From Dehalococcoidales bacterium (GTDB lineage: Bacteria; Chloroflexota; Dehalococcoidia; Dehalococcoidales; RBG-16-60-22): a stretch of DNA of 48,705 nt. The DNA is taken from positions 1-48,705 of the forward strand of contig JAFGOC010000134.1 of NCBI GenBank assembly GCA_016926705.1, in the 5' to 3' direction. Position numbers and translations under genes: made by a program. The notes beneath the pieces were generated by a model. That model saw only the letters and a program-made list of their open reading frames with translations. It ran no database searches and was not told the DNA's origin. Below are positions 1 to 7,031 of this stretch, piece after piece; the stretch's first letter is position 1, and every line of letters begins with the position of its first letter.

Positions 1-126
1 CTCGTGGATACGGCCTGGTGGATTTCCACGTTCCCGGGTATTGCCATCGGGTTAGTAGTCCTTTCGGGGAATTTCCTGGGTGATTGGTTGCGTGATAAAT
101 TAGACCCGAGATTGAGGCAGTTATAA
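1..126 (+). CDS. C-terminal end of an ABC transporter permease (DppC/OppC-like), cut by the window edge
   Basis: Only the last 41 codons are present, ending in TAA at 124-126. The peptide has a final hydrophobic membrane segment (around [19 protein letters not shown]) followed by a basic tail ending [10 protein letters not shown]. This FPGxAI...LGDxLRDxLDPRLR pattern is the usual C-terminus of the second permease subunit of dipeptide/oligopeptide importers. The rest of the transporter must lie to the left of the window. It probably marks core chromosome bordering the island on its right, although it could also belong to a mobile segment. The family call is good; the substrate is unknown. Confidence 0.75.
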   Translation, partial: LVDTAWWISTFPGIAIGLVVLSGNFLGDWLRDKLDPRLRQL

Positions 127-141
127 CGAGATGTATTATCC

Positions 142-648
142 TTAGGGCAAAAAATCTCCCGACGGCTTTCTTGACGCGTGCCGCCGATCTCTTATTCCAT
201 CGAAGGTATCTGGAAGACTCGATATTACTTGATTTATCTCGTTACTATCTAATGCTTTTACTACTTTCTTTTCTGCCCTAGGTACTTTTATCTTAACTAA
301 AGGACTGGTTTCTAAAATACCTTCATTAACCGACCAGTTAAACATGGCAGATAATGCCCGGTAATATTTCTGAACGGTGGTAGAGTTTATTGGCTTCATA
401 GCTCGTGGACAGGTGCTATTAAAACGATGCGGTGTCTCTCTAAGATAAACAAGGAATTCACGCAAATGGTTAGCAGTGATAGCTTTAATGTTATCAGGCC
501 ACTTATAGTTCCTGGTATACCAGAGAAAGCCCTTGAGTTTATCAGTATAACATTCTATGGTGCCATAGGATTTACCTTCTACCTTACAGGATAACAGGAA
601 TTCGTCAATTGCTTGTTTTAGTGATGTAACCGTTTTATTATTAGACAT
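142..648 (-). pseudogene. truncated tyrosine recombinase (phage-type integrase), N-terminal half only
   Basis: The 168-residue product has the SAM-like core-binding domain of tyrosine recombinases: a helical N-terminus, the segment SYGTIECYTDKLKGFLWY, then YYRALSAMFNWSVNEGILETSP and a basic linker. Homology stops at the point where the catalytic domain should begin (TFDGIRDR). It is replaced by about 13 unrelated residues and a stop, so the Arg...His-x-x-Arg...Tyr catalytic residues are all missing. The gene cannot recombine DNA. The deletion joint lies only about 16 bases from the end of the upstream permease gene. A strong ribosome-binding site (AGGAGG) and a promoter precede it. It fits the decayed integrase of the island that ends at the tRNA-Met gene at 5841-5915. 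Confidence 0.85.
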
Positions 649-684
649 TGAACCTTTCCTCCTTCTCGTTCGAGCTAGCGCGAG

Positions 685-713
685 ATGCTAATGTATATTC
701 AGGAAAAGGTCAA
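685..713 (-). promoter_or_regulatory. sigma-70-type promoter of the truncated integrase
   Basis: On the minus strand a -35 box TTGACC (713-708) and a -10 box TAGCAT (690-685) are separated by 17 bases, followed by AGGAGG shortly before the integrase ATG. The same arrangement (TTGACC, 17 bases, TAGAAT, then AGGAGG) recurs at 2097-2045, where no integrase gene follows. Confidence 0.6.
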
Positions 714-816
714 TACTTACGTGATATAAGTTTTTATAGTTAGAAAAATCCTTCTTCAATCTTGATTTCCTGCTAGGGATATGGCATATTTCAACATGCT
801 AGAGAGGTAACTCTTC

Positions 817-1407
817 ATGGGAGAAAAAATATACTTTGATACCAATCAGATATATTTTATTCGAAGAATAGCTGATGAGGCAGAAGGCTTCGAGTATGGT
901 GACTATTCATGGGCAAATAAAGTGTTCCCGCATAGCCCAGAAATGGTTGCAGACATTAAAGCTCTTTGTTATATCATATCTCTCCAATATCAATGGGACT
1001 TAGAATTCTGTGCAAGTAACGCTTCTTATACGGAGTTAATAAATAATACTAGCAATCGCGCACATGAAACTAGGAAGGCATGGGAAGCAGCGGGAGAAAA
1101 TCTTATCAATAAAGCACAAAAGTTACCGTCGATTGAACAAAAACAGTTCGATATAGAATCCATAACAGATAATCTCGAATTTATCAAAGATAAGGCGGAC
1201 AGGGAAATCATTAGAGATTTCATGAGACAGGAAGCGGATGTTCTGTTTACTTCTGACGATGACATTCTAAAGCATAAAAATAAACTTGTTCAGATGGGTA
1301 TAAAAGTGATGAGGCCAAGTGAGTGGATTAATGAATTTTTACAGGAAGTGCGTGGAGAAGAAGACGGCGTACAGTGGGTGGAAAGGATATTATTTACAAC
1401 AGGATAA
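817..1407 (+). CDS. PIN-like domain nuclease, probable toxin or defence protein
   Basis: The 196-residue protein begins with KIYFDTNQIYF, the usual N-terminal beta strand and first acidic residue (Asp8) of PIN domains. It has an internal acidic residue in ASYTELI, then KADREIIRDF and EADVLFTSDDDIL, which match the later acidic motifs, and a closing strand GIKVMRPSEWI. PIN proteins are metal-dependent RNases, often toxins; that role is known for the family and only inferred here. No antitoxin gene lies beside it. A GAGAGG ribosome site precedes the ATG. The gene is AT-rich like the rest of the island. Seven bases after its stop begins a degenerate copy of the tRNA-Met 3' end (1415-1454), so it looks like cargo carried up to an attachment site. 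Confidence 0.7.
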   Translation: MGEKIYFDTNQIYFIRRIADEAEGFEYGDYSWANKVFPHSPEMVADIKALCYIISLQYQWDLEFCASNASYTELINNTSNRAHETRKAWEAAGENLINKAQKLPSIEQKQFDIESITDNLEFIKDKADREIIRDFMRQEADVLFTSDDDILKHKNKLVQMGIKVMRPSEWINEFLQEVRGEEDGVQWVERILFTTG

Positions 1408-1414
1408 TTAAAAT

Positions 1415-1454
1415 TGGTAGTAGCAGCAGGATTTTAAATCACTATTAGCTTATG
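1415..1454. repeat. degenerate attachment-site copy derived from the 3' end of tRNA-Met
   Basis: Bases 1415-1437 match the tRNA-Met 3' end (5841-5863) at 19 of 23 positions. Three of the four differences are G to A on the plus strand. Further on, GCTTATG (1448-1454) matches the anticodon-loop segment of the tRNA, offset by three bases. Like the better copies at 1953 and 5837, it sits directly after the stop codon of a plus-strand cargo gene. I read it as an old attL/attR remnant; the short length keeps this below certainty. Confidence 0.5.
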
Positions 1455-1462
1455 GAGAATAG

Positions 1463-1978
1463 ATGGCAATACTTGAAAATCCTAATAAACCTCGTCAACC
1501 ACAAAAGGGTGTATACGCTTGGTATGCAAGAAAAGAAGGTAGGAATTTAGTAATATATATTGGCCAAGCTGGATATAAAGATAGGCAAAAAGATACGTAC
1601 TTACAAAAAGGCACCTTATTTAGGGGCGTTAGTGAGTTACAAAGAGCGACATTTTCACAAGACTATACTCTTGACACCGATTTTATCGTGGGTACAGCAA
1701 TAATATTTTTTGAAAAGCATGGGTATAAATGCATATGGAAACATATCAGTAATAATCCTGAAGAAGAGAGAAGATTCATTGCCTCTGAACACCCGCTTCT
1801 GCAAAATAGAAACGGGCGAGTTAAAAACGTATTTAAAGTAAGGAAAGAAACTAAAGACTATTGGAAATTAAAGGGCATGGATGAAAACAGTAAACAACAG
1901 AAGATTAAGGAAGCAGAGTTAGAGATATTCAAGGAATTATCGAACATGCTAAAAAATGGTGGTAGCGGCGGGATTTGA
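1463..1978 (+). CDS. GIY-YIG superfamily nuclease-like protein
   Basis: The 171-residue product has the GIY-YIG signature in the form GVY (residues 16-18) and YIG (32-34, in VIYIGQAG), arginines after it, and a glutamate in SEHPLLQNRNGR (Glu109), which fits the metal-binding Glu of the family. Such domains cut DNA in homing endonucleases, restriction enzymes and mobile elements; the substrate here is unknown. GGAG lies 7 bases upstream of the ATG. The last codons (KNGGSGGI and the stop) are read from the duplicated tRNA 3' end at 1953-1978, so integration created the present C-terminus. It lies between a degenerate and a perfect att copy and may be the cargo of its own small element. Confidence 0.7.
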   Translation: MAILENPNKPRQPQKGVYAWYARKEGRNLVIYIGQAGYKDRQKDTYLQKGTLFRGVSELQRATFSQDYTLDTDFIVGTAIIFFEKHGYKCIWKHISNNPEEERRFIASEHPLLQNRNGRVKNVFKVRKETKDYWKLKGMDENSKQQKIKEAELEIFKELSNMLKNGGSGGI

Positions 1979-2002
1979 ACCTGCGACCAAGGGCTTATGA
2001 GT
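1953..2002. repeat. attachment site: perfect 50-bp direct repeat of the tRNA-Met 3' half
   Basis: Bases 1953-2002 are identical to 5837-5886. The repeat runs from a short A-run through the CCA end, acceptor strand, T-arm and variable region to the anticodon loop of the tRNA-Met gene. The copies diverge at 2003/5887. An exact duplicate of a tRNA 3' half at this distance is the standard trace left by site-specific integration of a tyrosine-recombinase element. The pair bounds an element of about 3.9 kb (2003-5886). Confidence 0.93.
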
Positions 2003-2044
2003 GCCAGCTTCGTTTCTTAAAATTCCTGCGTTTTTCACACGAAT

Positions 2045-2097
2045 CCTCCTTTTTTTCTAAGTTGCGCGATTCTAGGCCAAGTTCAGACAAAGGTCAA
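2045..2097 (-). promoter_or_regulatory. orphan integrase-type promoter and ribosome-binding site (gene missing)
   Basis: On the minus strand: -35 TTGACC (2097-2092), 17-base spacer, -10 TAGAAT (2074-2069), then AGGAGG (2050-2045). The arrangement and much of the spacer (TTT.TCTGAA) match the promoter of the truncated integrase at 713-685. It points leftward at the att copy that begins at 2002, but no reading frame follows. It is best explained as the promoter of an integrase gene that has been deleted from the second element. Confidence 0.5.
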
Positions 2098-2138
2098 GAC
2101 ACAATTTCATAGAATGTGACAAAATCCTGTTGTGTCTT
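2096..2138. promoter_or_regulatory. inverted repeat bridging two divergent promoters (candidate operator)
   Basis: AAGACACAA (2096-2104) and TTGTGTCTT (2130-2138) form a perfect 9-bp inverted repeat separated by 25 bases. The left arm overlaps the -35 of the leftward orphan promoter and the right arm contains the -35 of the rightward cargo promoter. A regulator bound here would control both directions. The small protein encoded at 5437-5838 is one possible candidate for the regulator; this is inference. Confidence 0.5.
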
Positions 2139-2158
2139 AAAGTATCAGATGATATAAT
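2130..2158 (+). promoter_or_regulatory. promoter of the four-gene cargo operon
   Basis: A -35 box TTGTGT (2130-2135), a 17-base spacer and a perfect -10 TATAAT (2153-2158) lie 67 bases before the ATG of the first cargo gene. Confidence 0.65.
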
Positions 2159-2224
2159 CACAGTAATAGTACATATGTTCTTATCATATACCTAATAATT
2201 AATAATATAGTAAGAAAATTTACA

Positions 2225-3835
2225 ATGACGACAGTACAGGCATCGGCGAAAAGTCTAGTAAGAGTTCATGGGAGAGGGATACTCCTCTCTATCTTGGAGA
2301 AAGAAATTATCCTGAAAAGAATCATGGTACTTGATGATGAACGCTTCATTACAGAAACAAAGGACTGGGATTCGTATTGGCAGCCATTGCATGAACTTAA
2401 CCAGAGAGAGTTAGAAGATAGTCTTAACGTACTTCATATTACTTGGAGTAATTATCTCCGATCTAAGTTCAGTCCCCTTTTGAGGCAAGAATACTGTTTT
2501 CGCTATTTTTCTCTGCTAAATTATCTCATATCTAACTGTAAGGAAGTAAATAGACCTTTTCCATGGATTCATGCGCTCAAGGTAGCTCTCGGATTTGAAT
2601 GTTTCGGGATTACTACCGCGACTTCTGATACGTCAGTGCTTGGAGCCGGTACTTGTACACTTCGAAATCCATGCTACCTTTTAGCGAAACTTAAAATGCC
2701 TAACGTACCTGATGACCCTCAGTTCCTTCCTATGATTACGGTTACAAGCACCGAGAAACCAGAGCTATTTTATCATTACCGACAATATACGCTGTCTTCA
2801 GATTCACCAGTTTCATTAATGCTCTATCCAACGGTTGTTAAGGGAAAACGTTCGGCAAGTTTCCAGTTACTCAATTCTTTTGTGGGTGGGATAAGATATG
2901 CTGCCGACCCTTGGACTAATGAACGCGCACAACGTATTTTTCAAGGTATTATTTACCCCATAATCCAAACACACAAATCAGTCGAGCCTGGTATTTTCCC
3001 AATGGAAATAGTTGATGTCGGCGCTGGTAGCGGAAGTCTTGCTTCAAGAATATGCCATCATATTCAAAAAACAGTGATTTCCGATGGATTTCATCCAAGA
3101 TTACGATTGTGGTCTGTAGATTTGGAAGCTGCCGACCCAGCCCGATTTTTCAGGCATAAAAAATTGAGGGGTATGGTGGACAGTCTTTACTATCTTGGTG
3201 ATGATTACAGAAGTTGGCTGGAAAGACCACAACCATTACCTTCAAAAAATGGCCTTCGTATCGCCTTGGTATCTCGGCTCTTTAACAACCTGAGCTGCTT
3301 TTCCATTAGCTGTTTATCCAGAGAAGACTTGCATCCATTTATTGATAGGATGGAGGAATACTCAAACATAAAGGCACATCACCCCTCGGTATATTTGGCT
3401 CCAGGTGGGGGTGGTGTGAATTCACTCGTAATCTCGAACACTCGAGTAGCTCTTCAAGAGGGGAGAACCTTTGCCCAGGCATCTCTCGCTGATTTCTACT
3501 GGGGGATGTATTTAATTTCAAGGCCAAGGGAGTCCATTGATATACCTCAACAAGGGATTTTCTTACCTGTCAGGTCATTTAATCCCGAGTGCCTGATTAC
3601 ATCGAACGGCAACAGTGTAATTTCTTACTTGGTAGATAATTGTGATTATATTATTATTGAAGATGCCGATCTTACTCCAAAATATTTGATCGCTCATGCA
3701 AAGGCATTTTCGCTTTCCTCTATCACCATTTATGATATGACACAAGCATTAAGATTGAAGGGAAACTATTCCTATGTCATATGGCCAAGAAAGAAAATAA
3801 TGGCTCCGTCTTTTTCAGGTGAGAAAATATGGTAA
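2225..3835 (+). CDS. large protein with a class I SAM-methyltransferase-like domain, first gene of the cargo operon
   Basis: The product is 536 residues. The N-terminal half (about 1-255) is not recognised. Residues 261-273 (EIVDVGAGSGSLA) are a classical motif I (SAM-binding glycine loop), and WSVDLEAAD (Asp299) fits the acidic motif II, so a Rossmann methyltransferase fold starts near residue 258. The C-terminal part has a glycine-rich stretch (APGGGGVNS) and unassigned segments. Target and activity are unknown, and it may bind SAM without being a methyltransferase. The ribosome-binding site is weak. The gene overlaps the next one by 7 bases (ATGGTAA), so the two are probably translationally coupled. 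A partnership between this protein and the radical SAM enzyme is inferred from that overlap. Confidence 0.65.
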   Translation: MTTVQASAKSLVRVHGRGILLSILEKEIILKRIMVLDDERFITETKDWDSYWQPLHELNQRELEDSLNVLHITWSNYLRSKFSPLLRQEYCFRYFSLLNYLISNCKEVNRPFPWIHALKVALGFECFGITTATSDTSVLGAGTCTLRNPCYLLAKLKMPNVPDDPQFLPMITVTSTEKPELFYHYRQYTLSSDSPVSLMLYPTVVKGKRSASFQLLNSFVGGIRYAADPWTNERAQRIFQGIIYPIIQTHKSVEPGIFPMEIVDVGAGSGSLASRICHHIQKTVISDGFHPRLRLWSVDLEAADPARFFRHKKLRGMVDSLYYLGDDYRSWLERPQPLPSKNGLRIALVSRLFNNLSCFSISCLSREDLHPFIDRMEEYSNIKAHHPSVYLAPGGGGVNSLVISNTRVALQEGRTFAQASLADFYWGMYLISRPRESIDIPQQGIFLPVRSFNPECLITSNGNSVISYLVDNCDYIIIEDADLTPKYLIAHAKAFSLSSITIYDMTQALRLKGNYSYVIWPRKKIMAPSFSGEKIW

Positions 3836-4767
3836 ATGTAACACGAATTGACCGTAAGTCAGTTGTTCTCTCTCCATCGAGTCTAGCATGCTTAGCTCAC
3901 ATTCCAGCAGTTAATCTTACCTCCGGGTGTGCTCATGATTGCCTCTATTGTTATGCGCGTGGGTACAGTGTTTTTCCCGGCGAGAATAAGGTTGTTGTCT
4001 ACAAAAACACTCTGGATAAATTAAAAAGGGAACTTGCGCATAAACGAACCAAACCACAGGCAGTGTATTTCAGTCCGTCCAGTGATATTTTTCAGCCTGT
4101 ATCAGAGGTGATAGAGCTTGGTTATTCTGTATTGGAATTCTTACTTGCCAGTGGTATCGGCATCGCCATTCTGACTAAAGGATTTATTCCAAATGAAACG
4201 TTTAAACTCCTATTAACTTATCCGAATAAAGTCAGGGTGCAGATAGGAATTATTACCGCAGATGATACTTTACGGAGTATTTTTGAGCCGAACGCTGCAA
4301 GTATAAGTACGCGCCTTGAACAGATGACGAAACTGGTTCAATGTGGTATCGTTACGGAAGCACGGGTAATTCCCATTCTACCTGGAATCACAGACGAACA
4401 TGGTTCTATCGATCAGTTATTAAGCACCATAGCAAGTACCGGGGTAAAACGTGTTGCAATAAGCACCCTTTTCTTAAGACCTGCTATAACTGCATCTTTA
4501 AAACGGCGCATTACTGATAATAATATTTTTGAGAATCTATTAGGCCAGTTTAAGAGCGAAAAGCGCTTGGCAGTGCATGCCGAAAACTCTTCCATTATCC
4601 CGTTATCACGATTAAAAAGAGAGGAAATATACACCCGTTTCGGGCAAGTGGCGAAAAAATATGCTTTAGATTTATCGATTTGTGGATGTATGAATCCTGA
4701 TATTGGTGGTACATGTAATATAACAGGAGAATGGCCGGCAAATGACACCCAATCAAGTATGTTTTAA
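3829..4767 (+). CDS. radical SAM protein of the spore-photoproduct-lyase-like (SPL) type
   Basis: The 312-residue enzyme carries the radical SAM motif CAHDCLYC, a CxxxCxxC with Cys34, Cys38 and Cys41, placed after NLTSGC as in SplB-like proteins. An AILTKG segment and the RVIPILPGITD segment fit later strands of the TIM-like barrel. A C-terminal cluster of cysteines (SICGCMNPDIGGTC) could bind a second Fe-S centre; that is inferred. Radical SAM enzymes cleave SAM to a 5'-deoxyadenosyl radical; the substrate cannot be deduced. AGGTGAG precedes the ATG, which overlaps the stop of the methyltransferase-like gene. Iron-sulfur radical chemistry suits an anaerobic host. The family call is firm; the function is open. 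Confidence 0.85.
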   Translation: MVNVTRIDRKSVVLSPSSLACLAHIPAVNLTSGCAHDCLYCYARGYSVFPGENKVVVYKNTLDKLKRELAHKRTKPQAVYFSPSSDIFQPVSEVIELGYSVLEFLLASGIGIAILTKGFIPNETFKLLLTYPNKVRVQIGIITADDTLRSIFEPNAASISTRLEQMTKLVQCGIVTEARVIPILPGITDEHGSIDQLLSTIASTGVKRVAISTLFLRPAITASLKRRITDNNIFENLLGQFKSEKRLAVHAENSSIIPLSRLKREEIYTRFGQVAKKYALDLSICGCMNPDIGGTCNITGEWPANDTQSSMF

Positions 4768-4796
4768 TGATATGATTCACGCTAGAAGAGGAATAA

Positions 4797-5435
4797 ATGA
4801 AGCTTCAGAATATTTCGATTGGATTACTTTTAGAGCACCCCGAAAACAGTAACTTCATGAACGCGGAGACAGCCCAAAAACTGCGTAGGCATATTGAACA
4901 AACCGGAAGATATGAACCCTTAACAGTAAGACCGCATCTCAATGAAGATGGTAAATTCCAGGTAATTAATGGTCACAACCGTTTGCGAGTCCTCCGTGCT
5001 CTTGATTACCAGACGGTAAACTGTATTGTCTGGGATCTTGATGATGATCAAACCAGGTTGTATCTAGCCACACTTAACCGTCTCTCAGGTTGTGATGTCC
5101 CCGAACGCAGGGCAGCACTTTTAGAAAACTTGCTAACTAACTTTGATATTGATGAACTGACCAAGCTGCTTCCTGACGACAGAAAGCAGATGGAGGAGCT
5201 CAAGCGACTGTCTCAAATTAAATTGGAAGAAATAATACCTCAGGCTGTGACCGAAGAAGGATTTGAAGTCCCAGTTATCCTTGATTTTTTAATCGAGGAG
5301 TTCGAAGCCAAAGAAATCAATCTCGCCCTTGACCTGATTGTCAATAGAGAGAAGAGGAAAATTACCCGTGGTCAAGCCCTGGTCAGTCTTGCTCGTTTCT
5401 ACCTCAGGCGCTGTCAGGAACCAACCGGAGTCTAG
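4797..5435 (+). CDS. ParB/Srx-fold protein (ParB N-terminal domain-like)
   Basis: The 212-residue protein opens with a ParB-like N-terminal domain: ISIGLLLEHPEN, then ETAQKLRRHIEQTGRYEPLTVRP and the nucleotide-binding loop VINGHNRLRVLRAL (GHNR at 59-62, in place of the GERR of chromosomal ParB). The next part (DDDQTRLYLATLNRL, RAALLENLL) follows the usual ParB helical layout, but no clear parS-binding helix-turn-helix is visible. In mobile elements such proteins act as CTP- or ATP-binding DNA clamps, nucleases or phosphoryl-transfer enzymes rather than partition factors. Which applies here is unknown. AGAGGA precedes the ATG, and the stop lies one base before the ATG of the next gene, so the genes form one operon. 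Confidence 0.75.
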   Translation: MKLQNISIGLLLEHPENSNFMNAETAQKLRRHIEQTGRYEPLTVRPHLNEDGKFQVINGHNRLRVLRALDYQTVNCIVWDLDDDQTRLYLATLNRLSGCDVPERRAALLENLLTNFDIDELTKLLPDDRKQMEELKRLSQIKLEEIIPQAVTEEGFEVPVILDFLIEEFEAKEINLALDLIVNREKRKITRGQALVSLARFYLRRCQEPTGV

Positions 5436-5436
5436 G

Positions 5437-5838
5437 ATGGACAAAGATATATACGCCGAGAAGCTTGCCTATTTTAAACAGAATGAGAAACCAGAGGTAG
5501 TACTCCTGATAGCAGACAATCCGGAACTTATTAAAATAATCATTGCCTGGACAAATATTGATGTGAAGCGTGTTGATAAATTAACTCCTATATCCAATGA
5601 CTCCGAAAGGGAAATCTGGGAATGGCTCTGGCAGAACACTAAGTTTTCTCTTACTGAATTAAAAGAAAAAGCAGATATACCCTGTGTTGAATCTGTTTTA
5701 GCGCAGAAAATAAAGCCTCTTATCGGTAATCGTATTATATATCCTGACGGCACTGTTAATTCTTATGTACAGCGATATTTTAAAGAACGGGTGGTAAAAC
5801 TCTTCGATGCGAAATCAAAGAGACCTGTTAAAAAATAA
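5437..5838 (+). CDS. small protein, possibly a winged helix, last gene of the cargo operon
   Basis: I chose the ATG at 5437 because it directly follows the stop of the ParB-like gene and has GGAG six bases upstream; an open frame runs further up but inside parB. The 133-residue protein has no family I recognise. Residues from about 50 on (EREIWEWLWQNTKFSLTELKEKADI, then a long helix and NRIIYPDGTVNSYVQRYFKER) resemble the helix-turn-helix plus wing of a winged-helix DNA-binding domain. The tail is very basic (KSKRPVKK). It could regulate the operon through the inverted repeat at 2096-2138; this is a guess. Its stop codon lies inside the A-rich start of the att repeat at the tRNA gene. Confidence 0.7.
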   Translation: MDKDIYAEKLAYFKQNEKPEVVLLIADNPELIKIIIAWTNIDVKRVDKLTPISNDSEREIWEWLWQNTKFSLTELKEKADIPCVESVLAQKIKPLIGNRIIYPDGTVNSYVQRYFKERVVKLFDAKSKRPVKK

Positions 5839-5886
5839 AATGGTGGTAGCGGCGGGATTTGAACCTGCGACCAAGGGCTTATGAGT
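5837..5886. repeat. attachment site: tRNA-side copy of the 50-bp att repeat
   Basis: Identical to 1953-2002. It includes the CCA end, the acceptor 3' strand, the T-arm and the anticodon loop of the tRNA-Met gene. The operon ending at 5838 therefore abuts the attachment site exactly. Confidence 0.93.
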
Positions 5887-5915
5887 CCCCTGCTCTACCA
5901 CTGAGCTACGCTACC
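5841..5915 (-). tRNA. tRNA-Met (anticodon CAT), CCA encoded
   Basis: Read on the minus strand this gives a 75-base cloverleaf. The acceptor is GGTAGCG/CGCTACC, the D-arm GCTC...GAGC, the anticodon loop CTCATAA (anticodon CAT), the T-loop TTCAAAT, and the gene ends in an encoded CCA. The loop context CTCATAA is typical of elongator tRNA-Met. The anticodon stem has a G-U and an A-G opposition at its loop end, and the T-stem has an A-C opposition, so the molecule is less regular than usual. The gene follows tupC by 36 bases on the same strand. Its 3' half is the integration target of the island to the left. Confidence 0.92.
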
Positions 5916-5951
5916 AACCAGAAAAAATATAGCATTACATGAAGCTAGATG

Positions 5952-7031
5952 TCAATGCCGGGCGATGACATGAATGCTGACGGCTTTAACAGTCCCGAAC
6001 ACCTTAAGACCCTTTTTCAGGTCCATTTCTTCAGCCGACCTCCTGGTAACAAGAGATACTAATGGAAACCCACAGTCTATCTCCAGTCGGCAGAGAGGCC
6101 CGCTGTAGGCCGTCCAGATGATTGTGCCCTCGAGCACATTACGAGCACTGCTGGACAGCCTGGCAAGAGAAACCGTAACATCCTCGGGACGGATGCAGAC
6201 CGACACTTTTTCATCCACGCCATGTTCGGTAATCGCCTCAATCGTCTTACCATAAACACTAATTGCAGCCATATTTCCTTCATTAGATATGACTTCGCCA
6301 TCGATGATATTTTCCATGCCGACGAACTCGGCTACCTCGCGGTTCTTAGGGGAGGTAAAAACCTCGCGGGCGTTGCCGGTCTGTACAATCTCGCCGTCAA
6401 TAAGCACGCTTATCCTGTCGGCCAAGCGCTGGCCCTGTTCCATATCGTGAGTGGACATCAATACAGTGATGGCATTCTGTTTAATAATGCCGGATATCAA
6501 GTCTTCAATTTTCGCAGCGGAAACGGGGTCGAGGTTGGCAGAGGGCTCATCCAGCAGCAATATCTCCGGACCGGTGGCGATAGCCCGGGCGATAGCGACC
6601 CGCTGCATCTCACCGCCGGAAAGTGTCCGGGCGTTTCGTTTACTATATTTCACCAATTCCACGGTCTCTAGAATATCGTTAACTTTTTCACGTATTACAT
6701 GTTTTTTCAGGCCGCGCCATTTCAAGCCGTAAGCCACGTTATCATATACACTCAAATTAAAGACGACCGGTTTTTGCAATACAAAAGCCATCCGACGCCG
6801 AATCTCAAGTCTTGATTTTTCAGAGTGCGAAACGGCAACGCCATTTATGAATATCTTGCCCGTACCTGGCATATCCAGCATATCAATCAATCTTAAAAAG
6901 GTAGTCTTGCCGGCACCAGTGGGGCCGATCAGGGCATGGGTCTCACCCTTTTCGACCGCCAGGTTGACGTTCTTAAGGATATCCCGTCCTTCCCTTTTGT
7001 ATCCCAAATTAACTGTTTGAATAAATGCCAT
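5952..7031 (-). CDS. tupC: tungstate ABC transporter ATP-binding protein
   Basis: The 359-residue protein has Walker A GPTGAGKTT (36-44), the signature LSGGEMQRVAIARA, Walker B ILLLDEPSANLDP, and the switch histidine in STHDMEQ. The C-terminal 110 residues form a TOBE-like regulatory domain (SVCIRPEDVTVS...), as in molybdate/tungstate and related importers. It powers uptake of tungstate by the TupABC system. Its ATG overlaps the stop of tupB by one base (TAATG), so the two are coupled. The assignment to tungstate rather than molybdate rests on the TupA neighbour. Tungsten supports W- or Mo-pterin enzymes common in anaerobes. Confidence 0.85.
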   Translation of the reverse strand: MAFIQTVNLGYKREGRDILKNVNLAVEKGETHALIGPTGAGKTTFLRLIDMLDMPGTGKIFINGVAVSHSEKSRLEIRRRMAFVLQKPVVFNLSVYDNVAYGLKWRGLKKHVIREKVNDILETVELVKYSKRNARTLSGGEMQRVAIARAIATGPEILLLDEPSANLDPVSAAKIEDLISGIIKQNAITVLMSTHDMEQGQRLADRISVLIDGEIVQTGNAREVFTSPKNREVAEFVGMENIIDGEVISNEGNMAAISVYGKTIEAITEHGVDEKVSVCIRPEDVTVSLARLSSSARNVLEGTIIWTAYSGPLCRLEIDCGFPLVSLVTRRSAEEMDLKKGLKVFGTVKAVSIHVIARH

